In this document: one piece after another, positions 11,893-23,301 of the stretch
Layout of the letters: the number at the start of each line of letters is the position of its first letter
Position numbering within the stretch: the first letter of the stretch is position 1
From: Ochotona curzoniae
Lineage: Eukaryota > Chordata > Mammalia > Lagomorpha > Ochotonidae
Length of the DNA: 64,000 bases
Reading direction: 5' to 3'
Assembly: GCF_017591425.1 (NCBI RefSeq)
Contig: NW_024465369.1
Coordinates: 27,013,001 to 27,077,000 of the forward strand
The notes under the pieces: model-generated
Told to the model about the DNA's origin: nothing
Seen by the model: the letters and a program-made list of their open reading frames with translations, nothing else
The model's database searches: none
Position numbers and translations under genes: made by a program

Positions 11893-12060
11893 ACCAATAT
11901 TTAACAAAATGTGGTCTGAAGACAAACCACATTCACTTCACTTGGAAGTTTGTTAGAAATGCAAATTCTTGGACCTTACCTTAGACCTGCAGGATGAAAT
12001 GTTCTCTCTGCTTCTACAAGCACTCCTGCCCATTCTGATGCACAATGAAGTGTGATCTAG
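11893..12060 (+). mobile_element. MER20-like hAT-Charlie DNA transposon
   Basis: The diagnostic string CTTGGAAGTTTGTTAGAAAT, followed by GCAAATTCTTGGACC, TTAGACCTGCAGGATGAAAT and CATTCTGATGCACAATGAAG, matches the MER20-type nonautonomous hAT consensus in order. The terminal inverted repeats have decayed. It is an old, inactive element. Confidence 0.8.
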
Positions 12061-12774
12061 CTATCTAAATGAAACTGCAGATCAATTTCCATTGTAATTA
12101 ATAAAAACGCATCACTAAAGAAGAATCAAATGATTGCAAAATGATAATAGGAAAACAGGAAACATGATAATGAAATAATAATTCATGATGCAGCCAACTG
12201 GATTTTAAACATTCGAGTTCATCAAAACTATCAATTCAATAATTGCTACTTTAATGAAAAATAAACTAAGGATTATAAATACAAAGGATAACTTCATTCA
12301 AGATCATTCACTGTTCAATGGTAACTGTCCACATAAATGCTGCCAGTTATAGAAACAACAAGTGCATGTTGAACACTGGCATTGCATTAAAATTAAATAA
12401 AACACAATTTTCAGTCTGAAATCAAGAGGGGCATTTACATGTAGTTATTTAATAAAAAAGCAAAAACAGCTCCATAAAACACAAACAGCATATTCTAGAA
12501 AGTCAGAAGTAGGTGACAGACTTTTACCTGGTGAATGAACAAAATGCTTATTAAAAATGAAGAAGCTAGTTTATAAACAAAGAAACAACAATGGCCAAAA
12601 ATTAGTAAAAATAAACACTAAACATGGTAAGTAAAAATCCAAGTTACATTTTTTTTTTTTGCTTGCTAATTGTAGCTGTGCTTTCTGTAATATTTTGGGA
12701 GAGTTAGTGAGTTGGGAAGTTTAGCCATGGACTGGGAAGACAAATATTTATATATCAGGAAAATGTAAAGTTCC

Positions 12775-13040
12775 AGGAGTGTTCATACTGCTCGATCCAG
12801 CAATTACATTTTAATAATTTAAGCAGAGGCAATAATTATAAATAAGCACAATTTTTATGTATGAGAATAATCTCTGAAGAAAAAAAATGAACATGAAAAG
12901 CAAACATAGTGGATTGAATAAATAAATTTGGCATATTTATACAAATGACTGCTGTATTATGCATCACAATGTGACACAATTATATTTCAGCACAAAACAA
13001 TATTTTTTCAAACAAAAAATCAAGTTATAAAATTATCCAC
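12775..13040 (+). mobile_element. Old L1 ORF2 C-terminal fragment
   Basis: GTTCATACTGCTCGATCCAG, followed by CAATTACATTTTAATAATTT and GGATTGAATAAATAAATTTG...ATGACTGCTGTATTATGC, parallels the L1M ORF2 segment (gaycc-agcaatt ... ggttaaataaattatggta ... aatactatgcagc). It is heavily diverged and carries stop codons in every frame. Confidence 0.65.
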
Positions 13041-13344
13041 ATTTGAGAACTTATTTTTCAACTGTATTTCTGCATTTATATAGTAAAATAAGAGAAATTA
13101 GCCCATATTTTATCTATGATAAGTATTTACTACTGGGGATTTTTTCGTATGTTTTGTCAGTGACCAAAATCTTTACAATAATTTTTTCTGCCTTCTTATT
13201 CTTATGTATCTCATTCTCACACTTTGATCTTGAATTACCCTGGCTTTTGTTCTTCTTTTTTTCCTCCTCAAATACAAGCCAAGTGAAGTTTAGCCTTGAA
13301 GACTTGTCTGCTGTTCCCTCTCCCTGCAGCGCTGTCTGAGGTTA

Positions 13345-13600
13345 TTGTGTGACTAGCTCCTTCATATCATCCTGTACAATCTATTGTATCTACAGAGAAG
13401 CCTTCTTGACCATCCAAACTCAAGTCACCTACCATCTTTCCTCTCCTGTCTTTACATCACTCTCTGAAAATATCTTGTGTAGGTGATTGCTTGCTTTTCA
13501 CCTCACCCCTGCCTCTAAAATATATGGTACCTGGGAATTTACGTACTCTTCTTATCACTCTGAGAATTGCAACAGTGCCATAACTAGAAAAGAATAGCAT
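13345..13600 (+). mobile_element. L2 LINE 3' portion
   Basis: AGAAGCCTTCTTGACCATCC is followed by CATCACTCTCTGAAAATATC, TCACCCCTGCCTCTAAAATA and a TATATGGTACCTGGGAA segment. This is the order of the L2 3' end (gaagccttccctgacc ... atcactctctat ... ctagaatgtaagctcc). It is ancient and shared across mammals. Confidence 0.65.
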
Positions 13601-13795
13601 TGTACTGTATTTCATAGAAATAACAAAATCATAAGACCTAATTTAGCATCTTAGGGTAAAGATCTTCCCATGTCTACAATCTTCCTTCACTTCCTGTTGA
13701 CTTTAATTTGCATATTCCAGTCATTACTTCTAGCTGCTTCTGAGCTGTCATTATCTAATATCCATGGTTGGGAGAGTAGGAATGGGCAGATAACC

Positions 13796-13838
13796 TACAC
13801 ACACACACACACACACACACATACACACACATATATAC
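13796..13838. repeat. (CA)n microsatellite
   Basis: About 13 perfect CA units are followed by a TA interruption, further CA units and an ATATATA end. It is not associated with a SINE tail. Confidence 0.95.
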
Positions 13839-13914
13839 CCTGATACATATTATATGAAGTTAGTGTGACATAAAAGAAAACCACCACAATAAGGCTTATC
13901 AAACAAGAAAGAAC

Positions 13915-14200
13915 TTTTGCAGTATGTATCTATGCTTCCAGATCAAAGATAGACCCCAATGAAACTGTTAAATTTATCTTGACAATAGGATGCTGGACTC
14001 TCCGCCATTGTCCATGCCCACAATGATGGACTTATGACTGCTTATGAAGAACTATACTATTGTAATAATATAGGAAAAATCAATGTGTGAGGGGAGGGGG
14101 TTCAAGAGGGAGTTGAGAATCCCACAGCCAATGGAACTGTACCATAAAATATTAATCATAATTTTAAAATGTGAAAAGAGAAGAAAAGTTAAAACTTTAA
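13915..14200 (+). mobile_element. Lagomorph-type L1 3'UTR end
   Basis: It aligns by eye with the L1 ending at 52318: GATCAAAGATAGACCCC, TTATCTTGACAATAGGATGC, GGACTCTCCGCCATTG, GAACTATACTATTGTAATAA and CCAATGGAACTGTACCATAA. A GAGGGGAGGGGG polypurine motif near 14088 is typical of L1 3'UTRs. The open frames on both strands here are noncoding. Confidence 0.82.
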
Positions 14201-14443
14201 AAAAAAAATTAAAAGAACCTACCAGATCTTCTAAAAACAAGGTGGATCTTGAGTTTGTTAAGAAAGTAATAGGCTACAGGTTTTGGAGGATTTGGCAGAA
14301 GCACAACCAGAGTTGGGAACAAGCAGGTGACATCAGATCCAGCCCAGGAAAATGATTTCAGCTTTCAGACATTTGTCTTTTGTCTGACATGCTGCATGGT
14401 ACACACACAACAAAACCAAGATCTTAAAAGTTCCACAAATATT

Positions 14444-14768
14444 GGGCCCGGCGCAGCAGCCTTGTGAGTAACATCCTCGCATTGCATGCACCAGGATCCC
14501 ATATGGGCACTGGTTCATGTTCCTGCTGCTCCACTTCCCATCCAGCCCGCTGCTTGTGGCCTGAGAAAGCAGTTGAGCATGGCCCAAATAGTTGGGACCC
14601 TGCACTCAAGTGGGAGACCCAGAAGAAACTCCTGGCTCCTAACTCCTGGCTCTGGTTCAGCCCAGCTCCAGCTGTTGTCGCCACTAAGGAGTGAATCAGT
14701 GAACAAAAGATCTTTCTCATCTCTTCTGTCTGTAAGTTTTACTTTCTAATAAAAACAAAATCTTTGAA
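14444..14768 (+). mobile_element. CSINE, full length
   Basis: It starts GGGCCCGGCGCAGCAG, has GGATCCCATATGGGCACTGG, a slightly mutated B box (GGTTCATGTTCC), CTTGTGGCCTGAGAAAGCAG and a TTTCTAATAAAAACAAAATC tail. The A-box region reads CAGCCTTGTGAGTAAC and is damaged. Confidence 0.93.
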
Positions 14769-16864
14769 AAAACAAAGAAAGATCTCAATAAAGGCAAATA
14801 CATGAGGAAATACAGAAGCTTGAATTGTATCAATGCTATAAAGCTGATTTTTTAAAAAAAAGTTCTACAATTATATAGTACAGAATTTGTTGTACTTTTG
14901 TCCTACAGGTCCTGGGAAAGAGCCTATGACCCCTGAATTACCCAAGTGATAGGAGTGTGTTATTTATGGTGAGCATTTCAAGTTATATCAGAGATCATGC
15001 TAACAAGATGACCCACTGTGGACCCATAGAAAATTTCAAAATGGAGGCTAGCCTCACTGGAAAGCCCAGCCCTTAGAAGGTCGAAATTCTGAACCGAATG
15101 ATATCAATACAACCTCTATGGAGGGAAGAAGAAGGGTTAAATTTGGGGTTCAACTACTTGGCCAGTGACTCAGTCAATTTTGTCTACATAGTAAAACGTT
15201 CAAAAAAGCCCTCTAAATATTGAAGCCCAAGTGGGCTTTCAGATTGGTGAGCCTCATTGTTTTACCAGTACAGCAATGCATCCTAAGGATGGAGAAGTTT
15301 CATTTTTGGAACTATCACAGATACCATCTTATGCATCTAATTAAAAGTTCATCACAACTTTTAACACTTCCTCCCAAGTTCTGGGAGTAATCCTAGTGAA
15401 GTGTTGAGCCTGCGGGAGGAGCAGGAAGTTCTGGATGTGTACCTAGTTGATCAGAAACACAAATCTCCCAAGAGCTCCAGTGCATCTTCCTAGTTTCAAA
15501 ATGACAAGAATCTGATTGAGCGTTCTGCACTTATCCTGGGAAGTCTCTGCCAGCTCCAAGTAATTACTATGAGAAATTAATTGCATACAACATATACAAC
15601 CTTCATACTCTACAACCTGATGGAATTTTTTAACACACATGACTATCATAATATGAATATGAAGTTCATTTTCCAAATATTAATCAGTCAGAATTTATAC
15701 CATATGAAGTTACATAACCAAGATGATATTGTATTGGCAAACTGAAATTCGAACACAGCAGTTTCAACTTAATCTTTAATGATTCAAAGCATAAAGAACA
15801 CATATAAGCCCTCCTGAGATCTTCCAAATGAAATTCAACAGAAATTCCAACCCTGCAGACTCTCTGTATCCTGGGTTTTGCTTTAAAAAGTCAAAAATTC
15901 TTCCAGAAAATTAATTTCTTCTCAACAATTGCATAAATTCAGGAGTAATATCACTTAAATGATTCTTCTTATGCTAAGCTTTGGACAAAATTAGAGATCA
16001 TTTGGAACTGAATGTCTTATAATTCTGTTGCATTTTACATTTTAGTCTAATCTCTGTGTCCTCCATTGTACAACAGTTATAAGATCAAATAGTTTGAAGT
16101 AAAGAGAAGAAAAGAACAGCTTTTAAAAGTATCAATTGATTATAAAACTGCGTTTTTGTTCTTGATGTTGTTTATTTCAGGGACATAACTATAAACATTT
16201 CCGTAATATGGTAACATTCAAGATTTGTCCTGAGTGTTCTGAGGAATTTTTTCATGTTCGTATCAAAGAGTTCCTGCTTTTCTTGAAAATGCCACAATAA
16301 CACCTTTAAAAAAAAACTCGATTTATTTTGACTTTTGCTTTTTAAAATACCAGAGTCTAAAAAGATCTAGCTCAAAACATAATTACAGACTTAAAATACA
16401 ACATAACAGAGGCTGTAGACATGCATATTAAGATCAAGGCTGAAGATTTTTATCCTTCGAAGAAACCCTAAGGGAAGCAAATCAAGTTACAATAGCCATT
16501 TTATATTTAATGATGTGAAGTGTTTATTTTGAAAAGAATAAAAATAGGTAGAAATCTGTGAATCTTCAAGACATCCTAAATCCACTGTGCAGTATGTGAC
16601 TGCAGCTGACATGGAGTTGGGGTTCTCTGAGACACCCACACCATTCTCATTAACTGCAAAGCAGCGATGCTGGCTCTGAGTCATAGGAAGGGCACAAAAC
16701 CAGCATATCTTGCCTGGCAGTTCTTGCGATCTTTTGCTGCTTTCAGTAAAGGGTTCAGTGAGACTTTTGAAGTGCAAAGCATGCTACTAACACAATGATC
16801 AATCTCAGTTACTGACACAGATCTTGTCCTAACTCTAGAGTTTGCAGCAGTAATAATTAAAACA
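14769..16864. other. 2.1-kb unannotated stretch
   Basis: No repeat family or gene is recognised. The minus-strand frames at 15443-15676 and 16487-16777 have no recognisable domain and their flanks lack splice context. The composition is ordinary AT-rich unique DNA. Confidence 0.5.
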
Positions 16865-17100
16865 AATGATATTTATTACATGCCAAAACCTGTATGATAA
16901 GCATTTTTATTCCTTATTTCATTTATTCTTAACAATCGCTTTAACAGGCCATGATAGGTAGTTCTATTTTGAACTAACATAATAGGGAAAGATGTTAAGT
17001 TGCATGCTCAACACGTTTAGTGGTGATCACAACGTTTCCAGTAAATAGTAGAACAGAATTTCAGCCTAAGCTTATCTGTTTTAAAGTCTAAAATCTTATT
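16865..17100 (-). mobile_element. MIR, antisense
   Basis: The segment follows the reverse complement of MIR along most of its length: ATTTATTACATGCCAAAACC, TTTATTCTTAACAATCGC, a GATAGGTAGTTCTATTTT block, GTTAAGTTGCATGCTCAA and CAGAATTTCAGCCTAAG. It is diverged but nearly full length. Confidence 0.72.
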
Positions 17101-17820
17101 CAATTTAGGGCTCATAAAATAATGACTGTGAGGGAAAAACAGATGTTCCAACATCAGTCTTTAGAACATGTTCTCTTGCACTTTTAGGTCCTCAGCTAAG
17201 CTTGATCAAGAGATCAGGCATTATTTTGGAGACTCAACACAAATGCATACAATATACAAATTTGTGATTTCAGTTCATTTGTTATTTAGAACATAAGTTA
17301 CTTGGCTAAAATTAATTTAAATTATCCCCAGTGTCCTACTTCTGCATATAATCTAAAAGCTATAATGTGAATCAAATAAATGTGCAATGTGACAAAATTT
17401 AAACATACATGTAAACTCTATACATATTTTTAGAAGTAGTCTTTTGATACTCCACTTCCAATACTTTACATACACCCTATAATTATACCTGAAAATACAT
17501 CCACAAGTTTGTGGGAAAGTGGAATTGAATACATTTGTTACAAAAACATTGAAACCCATTCATATTTTTTAATAAAACACATTTTCTATAAACTTTTGAT
17601 ATATTCCTCATGTTTTCATGATTAAATTGATGATTAACCAGTTTAATTTCAATGAGCTTCTAAATGAAGCTTAGGATTCTATTATTGGCAGTGTTTAATT
17701 ATTTCTAATTTCAATTACTTTTTACAGTGCCATAGATTGATAAATCATATGTAGGATTAACATTCAATTTCAGTCTTATACTCATTTTTTGTCATTAGTT
17801 AATCATTTTATCTTTTCATA
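17101..17820. other. Unannotated AT-rich stretch
   Basis: I see no recognisable repeat. The minus frame at 17353-17559 has no family resemblance. Several TAATTA and ATTAAT-type motifs occur, as expected from the AT content. Confidence 0.45.
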
Positions 17821-18137
17821 AAAGATTTTTTTATTGAAAAGGCATATTTTCAGATAGAAGGAGAGACAGAAAGAAAATCTTCCACCTTCTGGTTCATTCC
17901 CCACATGGCTGCAACGACCAGAGCTGAGCTGATCTGAGACAGGAGCCAGGAGATTTTCCTAGTCTCCCACATGGGTGCAGGATCCCAAGGCTATGGGGTC
18001 ATACTCCACTTCTTTTCTAGGCCATAAGCAAAGAGCTGGATGGAAAGTGGGGCAGCTAGGACACAAACCAGTGTTATATGGGACACCAGTGCTTATAAGT
18101 GGAAGAAGAGCCAGTTGAGCCATTGCACCAGCACTTA
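17821..18137 (-). mobile_element. CSINE, antisense, diverged full length
   Basis: AAGATTTTTTTATTGAAAAG, GGAGAGACAGAAAGAAAATC, CAGGAGCCAGGAG, TCTCCCACATGGGTGCAGGA and GGACACAAACCAGTG appear in antisense order, ending CATTGCACCAGCACTT. The CCCATATGGG core has decayed to TTATATGGGAC. Confidence 0.9.
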
Positions 18138-18294
18138 AACACTTTATCTCAAAGAATAAGTGGCTTGGTGCTTATTAAACACAGTATTTAACATACAGTA
18201 TTGACTCAATAAATAAATACTATCAAAATGATAGCATTCACTGAATTTAGCATAAAGAAACTCAATAGAATCTGTAGCATTAAGATTAACTCTA

Positions 18295-18485
18295 ATGCAG
18301 ATTTATTTTCCTTTTTATATATTCCCAGAAGTTGAGTGGCTGGATCATATGGGAGATCAATTCTCACCTGTCTTAGCGTTGTCCAAACTGATTTCCAAAG
18401 TGATTGTGCTGGTTTACCTTCCCACCAAGAGTGGAACATGGTACTTTTCCCCACATGCTTGCCAACAATTGTTGTTTGCTGATGA
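18295..18485 (-). mobile_element. L1 ORF2 fragment, antisense
   Basis: The minus-strand translation (open frame 18206-18454) contains WWEGKPAQSLWKSVW and LPYDPATQLLGIY. These match the conserved L1 ORF2 stretch (WWECKMVQPLWKTVW ... LPYDPAIPLLGIY). The piece is internal to ORF2 and truncated on both sides. Confidence 0.88.
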
Positions 18486-18667
18486 CTGTGTGTGGGCCTA
18501 GAGAGCCCTACATGGTAAACTGCTGATGTGTTACTGGCAATCTTGGCATATCCAAAATCAGTTAAAAGAAAAATAAGAATATTTTAGAACTGCAGATATT
18601 AACTTTGTTAAAAATCATCAGACAAAATTTTATAATAAAATTTTCAGTTTTTATATGCCTCTTACAG

Positions 18668-18968
18668 AGAGCTGGTGTCGTGGGCTAGTGGTTTAGGCAG
18701 CCCACTGTGGGATGATCATCTCATTTCATCACAAGTTCATGTTCCCACTGCTCTACTTCTGCTCTCTGCTAATAGAACCAGGAAAGCTGCTGAATATGGT
18801 CCATGTTCTTGGGCCCAGACCATTCACATGAAAAGACCCAAAGACCCTGACTATTGACTCAGGGTGGGCCCCTCCATGGCTGTAGTGGCCATTTGGAGAA
18901 TGAGTCAGAGGATGGAAGATCTCTCATGGATGTACAATCTAGCTCTTTTAAATAAATAAATAATAAAA
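18668..18968 (+). mobile_element. CSINE, old full length
   Basis: Head GAGCTGGTGTCGTGGGCTAG, then GTTCATGTTCCCACTGCTC, CAGGAAAGCTGCTGAATATG, CATTTGGAGAATGAGTCAG and a TTTTAAATAAATAAATAATA tail. It lacks CCCATATGGG, and its CTCTGCTAATAG form is that of older C-element subfamilies. Confidence 0.82.
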
Positions 18969-19668
18969 CGTGTCTGGCAAATTGAATGAAGAATATAACT
19001 GGCTGTTTTGATGAAATTTTGGAGGGAAGCTTTCAAATATAACATGAGCATTTTGTCAGACCTCAGAAATCTTGGTGAATAATCTATTAACAGCAGCATT
19101 TCAAAACAAATTGCAGCCACAATCATGCCAGATGCCACACTTACAACTATTCTTCCCTGATTCATAGTAACAATAAAAGAAAAAAATGCTGTATTTATGA
19201 AAAGTGCGTGATAAGGTAACTTTTTTATAGGCCATCAGTTTTAAGATGGTAGCTACATAGTTTCCCAATGAATAGGAGAATATTAAAAGGCAAATAATAG
19301 TGGTGTGAATTTATTATGTGTTATTTTTTCAAAATTCAGCTAAACTTGAATTTTGCTCTATTCACAATGCTTCAGGGAAAACGGAAGGAGGCATAACCTC
19401 AGCAATAGTTAGTGGCAAATTTTCTATGAGGTTGGAAATGTATTCACTGTGAAAATATTGAGTCACTAAGCCTTCAGACTGCATTCCAAAAGTCTACCAG
19501 GAACATTTCAATCAAGGGTATGAGAATACGACAGCCAACCCATTTGGGCTAAAAGGCATTGCACAGAATTACATTGGTGAATCCAGTGCCCTCCAAATGA
19601 CCTCACATGCAGCCATAGTATGAAGTCATAGAAGAACTTACTCGTAACTTGAATATTTTCCCCTGCAG

Positions 19669-19698
19669 TTGGAAAAAACAAAGAATGTTGAGTTCCTG
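19669..19698 (+). other. Exon-shaped 30-bp segment (possible microexon)
   Basis: A pyrimidine-rich TTTTCCCCTGCAG acceptor (19656-19668) is followed by 30 bases and then CTG|GTAAGA, a near-consensus donor at 19699. The segment is 10 codons without a stop in the frame LEKTKNVEFL. No branch point, neighbouring exon or known protein was identified, so chance is the more likely explanation. Confidence 0.15.
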
Positions 19699-20040
19699 GT
19701 AAGAATGCTAAATTACCCCATCTCCCAATGGGATGATACACTTTCATTTTCAATAGTAGTAAAACCTATTGACCCCCATGGTGTTATCTTTCTCACTGCT
19801 CATGTAGTACTTTCTTTAATCTCTCGGATCAAAGATTGGTCAATAAAAATCATCTCTTCTGTTGTGAGAAGCAAACAAACTGCACACAGAACTATGATAA
19901 CTGTACGTTTCCATGAAATTCTAGAGAAAGAAATCCCCATGTGTTGCTTTTAAATTAGCAAAGGAAATAACATGTCTTCTATTTGGTGAGCCCATTTAAA
20001 ATGCACTAGGTTTTCCAAATAAGGAACATAACCCCAGGTT

Positions 20041-20079
20041 GGGGGTGTCTGAGGGGGAGGGAGACCTGGGAGTGGGGGG
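20041..20079 (+). promoter_or_regulatory. G-quadruplex-forming motif
   Basis: Five G-runs of at least three (GGGGG, GGGGG, GGG, GGG, GGGGGG) fall within 39 bases, with loops of 1-8 bases. This fits the standard G3+N1-7 quadruplex pattern except that the first loop is eight. It could be the polypurine part of a decayed L1 3'UTR, but I see no L1 terminus beside it. Confidence 0.6.
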
Positions 20080-21014
20080 TTCCTCTGGTTTCCCACCATC
20101 ACCCTTCTAAAATTTTTAAATGAATTTTGAATCAGTGAAAGATCTCTTACCAATGACCCTGAACACTGAAGTCCAATTTTTCTGTAGAAAAAAATTACAT
20201 GGAGGTGTCATTTTGAAAAAAGAACATCAATATAAATGACAGCCTCAATATGAACTGCCCTTTGCAATAAAGGAAACTTGCCTCAATCCCAAATGAAAAG
20301 GACAAATTCTTTGGTGAAAGAGTAGACCAGTTGTTTCTCCATTAAATTTTGGTTTATTTTGTTAAATAGTAGTAAGTTTTGATAAAAGATAAGAATATCT
20401 AGTTTTTGTTACATCTATGAATATTCAATTAAAACGACTCAGATTGTTGATTTGTTTCACAATAGACCCTCTAAATCTCATTCATGTGAAAATTCTTGAT
20501 TTTCTGAATTATTTCAGGGTTGAGATATTGCTAATTCAGTAGCCGTTTTCCATGGTCAACTTTCTTTAGCACATTTTATTTTTAATTTTTGGTGACAAGA
20601 AATAAATGCTATTTTCTAAACTATGTTTCTTCCATTATTGCCAAAATGCTTAAAAAGTAGTGGAAACTTAGAATTTAGCCAACGGAAACTCGGGGGGAGG
20701 GGGAGGAATATTCTCATCCTTTTACTATCAGAAGAAAATAAAGGTCAGTTGCAGTCATACAGTGAGAAACACCAGTCAAGGGTAATAGTCAGCCTACATA
20801 CTACTATTATTTTATGTAATACATCAGAACAAGGGAAATAACTGAAACTATGAAAATTTATAAAGACTGCTGGCAATTCCTGAAGTCAGAGTAACTTGGG
20901 CCAGATGTGACATTCCTGATTTATCTTTACATAATCCCTATACTTGGGAAACTTGGTTTTCTTGTATAGAAGTGGAGCTTTGAGAAAAACCTGAAACAAA
21001 AAAAGTACAAAGAA

Positions 21015-21245
21015 AGGGCCAGTGCTGTTAGTGGCAGGTTAAACTGTCACCTGTATAGGCACCATTTTGGGTCCCAGCTGCTCCCTTCCCAATCCAGCTT
21101 CCTGCTAACACATTTGTAAAAGCAGTAGAGATTGGTTTAGGAAATTGGGCCCATGCACCCATCCGGTAGACTCAGAAGAAGCTCCAGGTTGGCCTGGCCC
21201 TTGCCATAGCCATGTCAGCCCATTCTGGGGAGTACACCAGAGTGT
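21015..21245 (+). mobile_element. CSINE, old, tail lost
   Basis: AGGGCCAGTGCTGTTAGTGG, CACCATTTTGGGTCCCAGCT, CTTCCCAATCCAGCTTCCTG, CTCAGAAGAAGCTCCAGG and TTCTGGGGAGTACACCAG are in order. The CT-rich tail is missing after 21245. Confidence 0.8.
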
Positions 21246-21314
21246 GGCATATATGTATTTGGCATTTATAAATGCCTAGTGCTATTTGTGCATTTGTGCA
21301 AGTGCGCTGCTCTG

Positions 21315-21482
21315 AAACATTTATTATTTACTGAACACGAGCTACTGATAGACCCTGGCCCAAGAACTTTTCCCATAGCTAGTTATTTGAATCCCAAACT
21401 AATGTATGTGGCATTAACAGTGATGACCATATTTATAGACAAGGAAATATCAGAGAAATTCAGCAATCTCTCTAAGAACTGT
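21315..21482 (-). mobile_element. MIR fragment, antisense
   Basis: AAACATTTATTATTTACTGA, ATATTTATAGACAAGGAAAT and GCAATCTCTCTAAGAACTG line up with reverse-complement MIR (acatttattgagcacttac ... ttacagatgaggaaact ... aacttgcccaagg). The middle is diverged. Confidence 0.5.
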
Positions 21483-22059
21483 TTTTCAAAAACTGTAGAA
21501 ACAAGAATTTTTTTTTAAGTTTTGGAAAAATTTAGTTGAGCTATTCATTTGCAAAATTCAAGGTTGCTGATGGGAAAGAAGGTAACTGAATACTGAAAAC
21601 TATACTTTTCTATCACTAATCTTCAGTTGATTGCATGTGTGCAAATTATGTAATCAAATCCCTATTAAAAACAGCCCTCAACAGTTTTTTTTTTCCTGTT
21701 TCATCTGTTTAATATAGGGTAACAACATTTTGTCAATACTAGGCACCATACAATGTAAACACAATTACTGTTAGAAACCTGGACATACCGTCAGGGGCTC
21801 AAAGTGGCTTTGTTTTAGTTACCCTGTTTGCATATAATGCAGGAAAAGGTCTTTGTTAGCCCTCAACAGTTTTATTGACGAAGACACGAAAAGATTTCCT
21901 TTATCCAGGTATCTTGTCTTGAAAAATTGTTAGCATGAGACAAAACAGAACACCATCCAGTTTGTTATTAATTTTCATCATCAGCATCTATAAACATAAC
22001 TGTCAACAGGTTTATGTGCTAATGAAGCATGTTGGGAGATGATCTCATAATTTTAGATT
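21483..22059. other. Unannotated stretch
   Basis: No gene or recognised repeat was found. It holds short T-runs near 21510 and 21685 only. Confidence 0.4.
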
Positions 22060-22208
22060 ATGCTTCTCAAACTTTAATGAGTATACCACTCACCTGTGAA
22101 TCTTGATCAAAAACAGTTATGATTCAATAGATAGGGATAAGAGTTAAGCTTCTGCCCCTCACCAGCTCCCAGGTGACAGGGATGTTGTTGGTCTGCCAGC
22201 TTTGGTCT
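22060..22208 (+). mobile_element. hAT-Charlie nonautonomous element (MER5-like group)
   Basis: TATGCTTCTCAAACTTTAAT, followed by ACCACTCACCTGTGAATCTT, ATGATTCAATAGATAGGGA and CCAGCTCCCAGGTGACAGG, then GATGTTGTTGGTCTGCC, matches the common Charlie-derived consensus (cttctcaaactttaatgtgc ... caagctcccaggtgatgc). The exact family is not assigned. Confidence 0.7.
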
Positions 22209-23301
22209 CCATCTGCCTCTCACAACCCGGCCTTACAGGGATATGATGTGTGCTTATCTTTAGTTTCAAAGCCTCTGAGTCAGGGAGTACTATAAAAGAA
22301 AAAAAAAAATAGCCTGCCTTCTTTCGTATGGGTGAGGGAGATGGATGTGTTTTATGTATTTACAAGCCACAGGTTGTTTTTGTGCTTTAATTCTTATTAG
22401 TTCTGGAATCCCCATAATCAGGGTAATGGGAAATTAGGAGAAACGTTACGGACAGCTAGCCGTTCAGCATTTAAATCAGAAGTGAAAAAAATTCATACAA
22501 AGAGTTGTTGCAGTAGCCAGCAGTAATGAGGTGTAACCCAATAAATGGTGAGCATAACAACTCTTCTACAGGATATAAAACTAACTTCCTGTTCTTATTT
22601 TTGTGCATGCCAATTTTTAAAATGATAATTACAGCTTAAGCCTGTGGTGCCAACAGGTGAGAGTAATAGATCCTCAGAGAGTCCACGCCTGGGGCCGAGC
22701 ACAGATGGCCATCAGGATCCCCGGTCAGCTTCCTACAGCATTATAACCACTACAGAATATAAGTCAGACAAAACTGCAAGTAAAATGAAGGGGGGAGGGG
22801 GGACTTTCACTTTTAAATGTTCATTCACCAAAACCAGGAACAAAGTTACCTATTCACATAGTACCATGTATTGCCCCTGACCAAATCCCAAGACAAGGCA
22901 TTGCATCTATATTGGTTTCAAAGAGAGTTCTGAGTCAAGGTAATCAGAAAGTATCTTGTCCAGAGGCAGAGGACTGAATCAAATGGCATCCTGAATCCGC
23001 ATCCTACATATTAGAAACAGTATAACCACTGACTCCAACAGTATAGCCACTGGAGTAGCGGTGAAAGAGATAGTAGGGATTCATAATCAACGGGTATCAT
23101 AGGCTTACCCTCTGTGAGTCATGCAAAGATGCTAGTAAACAAAATGATGGTGCTTCTAATCCCTGTAGATTTTCAATTGCTTGTGAGCACATATTAGTTT
23201 CCTCTTCGAATTAGGACATTCCTCTGCAGAATACCAGAAATTTGATAAGCAAGCACACATTTTCTAACTTGCAGGTTTTACACAAAAGGCAAAGAATTAA
23301 C
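22209..23301. other. Unannotated stretch left of the L1
   Basis: No repeat was recognised. It contains a G-rich run GGGGGGAGGGGGGAC at 22791-22805 and an open frame at 22644-22880 of unknown meaning. It ends at the TSD of the L1 insertion. Confidence 0.45.

Larger units (their letters stand above)
18969..21014. other. 2-kb unannotated stretch
   Basis: No repeat was identified. It contains a G-rich run (20041-20079), a second G-rich run at 20691-20707, and an exon-shaped 30-bp segment at 19669-19698, listed separately. Open frames overlap on both strands at 19508-19953 without recognisable domains. Confidence 0.45.
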
